Source: Paralvinella palmiformis (lineage: Eukaryota; Annelida; Polychaeta; Terebellida; Alvinellidae). Taken from it: a DNA stretch of 64,000 nucleotides. Position numbers and translations under genes: made by a program. Positions 54,901 through 63,544 of the stretch are shown here, one piece after another (within the stretch, counting starts at the first letter, position 1; the number at the start of each line of letters is the position of its first letter). The notes beneath the pieces were generated by a model. That model had not been told where the DNA came from. It searched no databases and worked only from the letters and a program-made list of their open reading frames with translations. The stretch covers positions 434,001-498,000 of the forward strand of contig JAODUP010000112.1 in assembly GCA_025642065.1 (NCBI GenBank), in the 5' to 3' direction.

Positions 54901-55140
54901 GTAATCGTTTCAACTATCAGTTATCATGTGACAGGAAGTTAGCTATTAGACAAAAACGTGCCACTGCTGATCAGGTGATAGTAGACATACCAGTCTTTGT
55001 TCAGAGGTATTTGTTTTGTTTATTCCAATTATTTTTCTGTTACATTACTCCAAATGATTGTCCTACTGAAATGTGCTACTACCGGCCTACTCTTTGTTGT
55101 TTTTATTTTTGTGTCTTCATTACTTTCTGGTTGCATCTGT

Positions 55141-55203
<63 letters not shown>

Positions 55204-57074
55204 CACATATATATACATACAGACACACTCTCTCTCTCTGTCTATCTCTTTCTCTCTGTCTATATATCTCTCTCTCTGTCTATCTTTCTCTCTGTCTATA
55301 TATCTCTCTCTGTCTGTCTATCTCTCTATTCCACCCCCTCTCTCTTCTCTCTCTCTCTGTCTATCTCTCTCTTTTTATCCATCCATTTTCTCTCTCTATC
55401 CATCCATACATCCACCTATCTATCAGTTTCTCTCCATCCATCCATCCAGTTCTCCCTCACCTCTCATATTATACACACATCATTGCTTCAATAGCACAGT
55501 CATTAGAACACTCCACTGTAAACCTGCTGGTTAGGATCTTGATAGAATCTATAGTTACCTACATTTATTGGACGTTATCCTAGACAGTCAACCCTCATCC
55601 ATGTGTACCTAAGTGTGACCAGTTCTGAAACTAAACATATCATTTGCTCACCTATTTGCTTAAATCATTATTCATTTGTTTTTGTTTTAAATTCTCTATA
55701 AGGAATTTCTTCACCGGTGTACAAAAGAACAATATTGCTGTACAAAAGAACAATATTGCTGTACAAAAAAACAATATTGCTGTTCAGTTGAGAATTTCTT
55801 GTTAATTATTATTGTACTTGACTTTTCTCTTGGACAAACTCTACTACCCTCCTTGTTTAATCCATTCCTCAGTGACAACATGACGTCAGAAATGAGTAAA
55901 CTAATAGAGGATAGGAAGATGGTATTGGAGGAGCTGTTCCTGACAGATCCATTCATCGGTGTAGATGATACCAAATATGAACTCTCCGAGGCGAAATTAA
56001 TACAAGCCGGTCTGAACTGTCCTACAGGATGGGCTAATAAAGGATATCAATGTGGTATGTCTGCTTTATATTATTATTTTAATCAGCATGTTTATTTAGA
56101 TGTTTATATGTTTACCGTAGGTCCCAGCCATTAAGCCGAGACTTTGTGTCAACATTTTGACCCTTATTTTGGCGGGGTCCGCTTAATGGCCAGTGCTATT
56201 TCAGCATCAAGAAATCCAGTCATCGGGAGAACAAATTTCAGTGTTAGCAGCCGTCCAGACTCTAGATCTATTTGCAAACGGACATCAATCGTCATTTTGA
56301 TTTAAACTCATGCAGTCATGGAGTGAAAATAGAAGTGAAACAAGTTGATGATAATTATATATGGCTTTATAATGAAAATCAGTATTTATATGTAGAATTA
56401 TCTGATTTTTGTAATTATGGATAAATGTTTTTGGACTCAGTAGCCCATTTCACGACTTTCAATTCGAAGGCAGCATCGGTAACAAGACATCCCATACACA
56501 AGAGCATCGTATCTCATTCGTTTGGCAGTATAGACATTAGGGTGCCCCCATATACATGTTTTGTCTGGGCATATTTATACTAATAACGGTATAAATACTG
56601 ATTAATTTATTTATTTTCAACAGAGAGTTAGCTACTAACTGACCACATATACCGATAATTTACATTGTCTTGGTTATTGCTGCATTAGTGACCAAAACGT
56701 ACCATCAAAGGCTCAGTAGTAATTGACAATAATCATCATTGACTTCATAGGTGGTTCATTGAATGTTAATCATGCCATTAATTTAAGTTTGAGGTCCTAC
56801 GTATACGCTAACAATTTGTGTAAACGATTGTTACAATTTGCCTTGATCTATTGACAGTATACAAAACTCATTGCTATGAATAATGAAAAACTAAACTATT
56901 TCCTGCATTCAAAACGTCACCTGGAAATACTGCAGTGAAAAGTTCAAATTTTTAGGTTGGCTTAATGGACGGTACTACCATAAATCGTGATATTTAGGCC
57001 TAAAAAAGACCTTGGCTACAGTTTCTACTTTTAAATAAAATTTTATATAAATGTTTGCACATATATTCTGTCTT

Positions 57075-57113
<39 letters not shown>

Positions 57114-57195
57114 ATCAGTTGGTTATAAAGTACTGACTGATGATTCACCTATACACACTAATTATGTATTAGTTTATAAATGTTTAGCTTTATTG

Positions 57196-57270
<75 letters not shown>

Positions 57271-57687
57271 AAGTACCTGATATACATTTTTATGAATGTA
57301 TAAATGCTAATAGTTTTAACTAATGATATCACACTTACTTTTTTTTTTTTTTGTCTTCAGAACAATGCCCATCTGGTACCTACCTCAATATAGCAAATGC
57401 AGAATGTGAGTTGTGTGCAACTGGAAACTATCAAGATAGGGAAGCACAGCTGTCTTGTAAGAGTTGTCCTGATGGTTTGACATCCAATTCTGGCACCTTC
57501 ACTATTAGACAATGTAAGTTCGTGTGAAGACAGCACTGTTATCCTATGCCAAAACATAATATATAGCTACCCCAGATATGTATCCTGGATTTATTTGTAC
57601 AAAACAAATGCTAGAAATTAGTGGTACAGCCAACATCAAAAATGGGATCAGGCATTGTCAAGTTTTAGATGGTTTTTCTTTTCTTAG

Positions 57688-57731
<44 letters not shown>

Positions 57732-57876
57732 CTATCCCAATTTAGCTTTATTATTATATGAAATAATCATATTATATTTGTTATATATATATATATATAT
57801 ATATTATATATTTCTTATGTACAGTGGTTTTGAACAGGCTTTAAGTATGAAAAGAGCACTTTATAAGTTTGGTATT

Positions 57877-57907
<31 letters not shown>

Positions 57908-60900
57908 CTGATGTACATGGAGTTTTCCTTTCCAAAGAGGTTAGTTGTTTAGCTTAAATGTTCATCACACCTGGAACAGAAGGCTGAAGTGTGTCTGCCT
58001 AGGGAAGTAAATCCCACATATACAGATATCAGCCAGATTTAAATGCACATCCTACAGATTTGCTATGCATTACTTTAACCTGAAGGAAGCATCATCACCA
58101 AGCAACAAAATGAATGAAAGTAAACCAAAGCAGTGGAAAATAGCCAAGTCATTCCTAAAATTCAGGTTCAGAACAGGTAGCACGAAAATCTGGTTTTTAA
58201 AAGTAAACAACACAGAGGAATACTGATTCCACACAAAATGTTTTTCGGACCTATGATAAGCCGATTATCTGAAGATCATTTCATTACAACAATAATGTAC
58301 CTGAAATTTCCTATCAAATTAGATTTAAATGAAATTTATTGAATTTTTTTAACTCTTAATCCATACGAGTGTAAGATCTGTTCTGTAACGTTTATGTATT
58401 ATCCTGTTTGTTAAATGCTCTAAACCATTCTACATAGGTTAAGAATAGTGCCTGAAGTATTGGTGATAAGTAATAATGCTCAGGCTTAGATTTGATTCGA
58501 TGGCTAGATTTTAATGTAGAGAAAAATTTACAAATATACCAATAATTGCTGGATCATTTTATGTTTAATTCATTAAAAAAAATGCCTTCCCTATGTTTGA
58601 CTTCAACAAAGAAAATAGTTAGTTCGAAACACTCAAAAAAGACGTTATTGTGGGCTGTAATGGCTGAGCTGCAAAATAGTAAAATGGTGGATTAAAACTG
58701 AAAGATTCTTAGTTCGAACCGGTCTGTTGGTCTTTCACTTGCTTAGTGTCTGGGTGTCCCAATAGCAATCTGGGTTTGAATCCCAGTGATACCTGTGTTT
58801 CCCTGGGGAATTGTAAATAAAGTACTCACTCATGTGGTTAGCATACTATAGGAGCAACCTGACACAGCCATAATTCCATGTCTGGGCAGATAGTGGGCGA
58901 AATAATATTGTTAGTTATTAATTTATAATAGGTGGCTTAAAAATGGGTGTATTCCACTGGAAGTTCACAATGTCACACGGTGTAATAAAAATGTCATAAC
59001 TGACAGTTTTTTTTCAATTGAGTGCACAGTCAGTATGGATATAACATGTTTTGGATGGCTATGAATACTGTGGAAAATATTTGGAAATTTGGACATACCG
59101 TTTTAGTCAACATTGTTGTTGTATTGGGTTGAATAACATCAGCATGGGCCAAAACTATTCAAGTATATCTTCTGTTCTAACCCATGTGAAGTTCTTCAAA
59201 TAGACTTCAGCATCTTTGGTACTTTTTGTAAAATTCTTTAAATATGATAATGATGATAATAATGATGATGATGATGATGATGATATTGGTTGGAATAGAA
59301 GTTTTTAATGTGATTGGATACTTCTATGAGAAAAATACAGATGGTCTGGAAGTTAATGTTTCCCAACGGGATAAATCAATATTAATATAGAGTGTTTACT
59401 TGATTGCATATTCAAGAAGGAAACTTTTGCCAGTTATCTGAGTGGATTATTGAGTGAGTGAGTGAGTGAGTGAGTGAGTGAGTGAGTGAGTGAGTGAGTG
59501 AGTGAGTGAGTGAGTGAGTGAGTGAGTGAGTGAGTGAGTGAGTGAGTGAGTGAGTGAGTGAGTGAGTGAGTGAGTGAGTGAGTGAGTGAGTGAGTGAGTG
59601 AGTGAGTGAGTGAGTGAGTGAGTGGTGTTTAGCCTATGAAAAGATCCCATAAACATAGGCAAGGACCATATTGGACGTTTTCAGTTTAATGTTCTAACTG
59701 GTGCACCACAGGAGTGCTCTAGCTGGTTGGATGAAAGAATCCTCGTGCTACAATACCGTAGCACTGGATTAGAAGTTCTACTATTACATGGTTCAAATTA
59801 GAACTTCATTGTTCGGTGAAAAACAGGGTTGGGAAATTGAACCAACCTCCCATGCCACTTTCCCATGAGCAATGCATACCGTACTCAAGTCACTCAGCCA
59901 CAGGTTTATGATTTTGCTTGAACTATATTACAGGTCACGAGCCATCATTGGCAACAAGCACGCCCCCAGGTGGACCCAACCCACCATCGTCCGGCATTGA
60001 CAGAGCAACTGTCATCATCATCGTCATTGCTGTCATAGGAGGCGTCCTTCTCCTGACAGCCATGATTGTGGCCGGAGTGGCTGTCAGAAATACGTGTCAG
60101 CGTAGAAGGACGTTGAACCTGGAGAAAACAAAGTAAGTGGCACCGTGCTTACTCAGCACCGGCTGGTTCTCTTTAAATAAAATGGTTTCTATGCAAAGGA
60201 GCCACGTTAAAATGAGTTTGTGGTATTTTTTGTTTGCCAAACACTAGATGTAGATCGGGTAGATTTGTGTTTACGTCACGTTTTAATCAATCCTTTATAC
60301 AGCATCTATTTAAGTGGAAAATAGGTGGCAGATTAGCGTTTTGGCTCGATAGCTTAATGTGTAAATTATATCTTGGTGTACAGTACAAAACATTAAAACA
60401 TCACATTTTAATTCATTCATCATTTGTATAAGTAACTCTGCTATGGTTATTTATATTATGTAGCAGTGAGCGATGTGCTATAGTATCGCAGTCCAGTGAC
60501 AATCGTTAGCATCAGGTCATAAGAAAAATGATAAACTTATTATTTAATAGTTGCCATAGCTCAGAATGACAGAATATTGCCTTTTTATCACAGCCGTCAC
60601 CATCTGACACCAGCGAGGATGGCCTCTGGTGATGTCTACACTTATGGCATGTTTTACCCTCGCGGAGTCATAACCAGGTTTCAACATATGCATGCGTATT
60701 TAATTTACTTTAGTATATATACACCCCCCCACACACACACATATATGTATATAAATATATCTTTGTATATGTACAACATAAATAGCGGTCTAACAGGGAA
60801 GGAGCTATTCAGTACATATACAAGTAGAATTATGTGTTTAGGTTATGCTAAATATATGTTTGATTTTTTTAAATATTTATTTTTCAAGTCTGATTGTTTT

Positions 60901-62361
60901 CATTCTTATATAGTTCGATATTAATCTGTATTTGAGGGCTATGATTTTCTAAACATTTTAATCAGTTTGCTAATAGCACGTCATATCCATGATTTATCAG
61001 ATTTAGCGACGTGGCACTGTTAATGTTCCTATCCGAAAACGTGCATCATTCTCATTTATCTGTATCGCAGAATTATTGTTTAATATTTGAACGTTGTCCA
61101 TACTCTCAGAAGTAGTAGACTCTATTCTTTTTTCAATTTGAGCAAATTTATATTCATGGCCAGAACAATTAATAATAGTAGTTTGTAAACAGCTCATTAA
61201 AATTTGTGTACAATATTAGAAGTATATGTTGGCGTGGTCAAATCAACAAAACAACCATTCAGCAGAATGAATATTTTACGGGAAACTTTATATTTTGGAT
61301 ATTTTTATTTTGTTTTAATATTTAACAGTATCACCTGTGACTGAAAACATAGTTACCAAAACAGACCCAGTTTCAGTTTTTAATTTCTGTATGATATGTT
61401 GCCATTATTATATTATTTTTAAATCGTCTATTCCTGCATACTACCACCACCTTCTAATTGATAGCAGCGTATTAGGTAGCAGTTATTTCTTATTCTTTCT
61501 TGATCTCTTTCTCTATCTCTCGCTGTCAGACACAAGTACAGACTTATTCTTATGGCATTAAGAGACCGGTTTTTGTATCATGCGATGCGATGTTGTCTGC
61601 CATTACTTTCACTTTTCCCAAAAGAACAACATTTATTATTATGATAGATCATAACAAAAATCAGTCAATACATTTTCAGACCACTTCATAAAATGTATTT
61701 ATTATCATAAGTGCTAGAACAAGGATCACAATTATATATCATAGTTAATACAGCGTAAAAGTGAATATTATATGCAATGATAAACCACATATATTATGCT
61801 TTCTCAATCCTTACTAACCTTGTCCAGGCTCAAGTTAACAGGGTTTTTTCCGTTGCCCTACACTGTACATTCTCCCGAGCGTCACAATTGGCAACTGAAA
61901 TGAGCTGCCAATGAGTCTATCAATGCTGCTCACTCGATCAGCTTAATCTACTGACTATTACAGCATTTACAGCTAATTGCCAATATATTTACTACATAAC
62001 ATGGGCCAGGCCACTGCATTATAGCAGTATGCGAGCTGCACTATATACATTTATTCATTAACATTACCTTAAATGTATATGCATAATATATAGCAGTAAT
62101 CCTCTGCTGTATATATTTTAATGTCTTGGTTTATTGGTAATCTTGTATACCATAATATCTGGCTCGTATAACCATAATACAGCACACTATACAAAACATT
62201 ATGTATAAATATGTTTTGTTTACTATTGATACTTGTGCTGACCTGTATGTGTTGCCTTCAGTTGTTTATTTGTTTATCAATGTGTTTTGTTTGCTGTGGG
62301 ATATATGTCAATATTGTGTGAGAAATACTACAGTTATAGAGTCTACATTGGCATATATAAG

Positions 62362-62400
<39 letters not shown>

Positions 62401-63006
62401 AGAGAGAGAGAGAGAGAGAGTGAGAGAGATGCATAGTGTCCTTGCATATTTATGAATTTTCTTATAATTTAACATAAATTTATATTTATCCAACTTCCTC
62501 ATTTACACATTGGTTACTGTTATAGAAGGCAATTAATTTTGTATAGTAAAGAAATGCAAAACCATCATAATTATGAAATTAACATAAACTGGTTAAATTA
62601 ATTAATCACCTGTGAAGTAGTGCATTCGATACTTATTAAGTAGCCAAATTAATATACTAATGCTGCAGTTTTGTACAGAAATCATTGTGCTATTTAATAC
62701 ATTAGAAACAAAAATATTACGTCCATTTACAGGAAACAACAAGCTGTGAATGGTAAGGATTACCCACAACAGTACACTAACATAGCATACACTGGAGCAT
62801 CAGACACTCTACAAGCGCCGAATGGAAACCAGCCATCAGCTAAAGTTGGTAAGTTGACACATAACCATTGGTGATGGTTGTTTCAGTGGGGTAGGTCATG
62901 GCTTAGTTTGTGGACATGGTGTTGGAGAATGTTTAGATTGTGAAATGTTTGATATTGTGTTCATTAAAGTGCCATAATCAGTTATCAGAATTTGTTCACA
63001 GCTGGC

Positions 63007-63045
<39 letters not shown>

Positions 63046-63480
63046 TCATATTTGTTCACAGCTGGCAGATGTATATGCATCATAATAATTCATTTCATAC
63101 GTGTTCTGATTTGTGCTACTTTAATTTCACTATTTCCAGCACGAGTGCCAAGTTCTGTGTCACAAGTCAGTCAGGGTTCCACTGTGATCTTACCAACCAG
63201 ACGTAGTCCACTAGCTTACAATGCTGAAGTGTCTGTTAATCTTAGTAAGTTAGTGTGTGTGTGTGTGTGTGTCTCTGTGTGTGATTGAGAGGCAAAATAT
63301 CTTAATATTGTGAGACTGTGATACTATGACTGTGACACATTATTCAGATATTATTATGTTTACTATTCTGTACAACATCTAAATACTGTGGCACTGTGAA
63401 ACTACAATGCCAAGACTGTGACACTATGACACAGTCCACTAGCTTACAATGCTGAAGTGTCTGTTAATCTTAGTAAGTCA

Positions 63481-63544
<64 letters not shown>

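Noticed and set aside
55007..55583. Open frame continuing past exon 31 for about 190 codons
   Set aside because: It is (AC)n and (TCTC/TGTC)n low-complexity DNA after a good GTATTT donor, and exon 32 continues in phase from that donor.
59447..59662. Minus-strand open frame of T-H-S-L repeats
   Set aside because: It is a translation of the (GTGA)n microsatellite.
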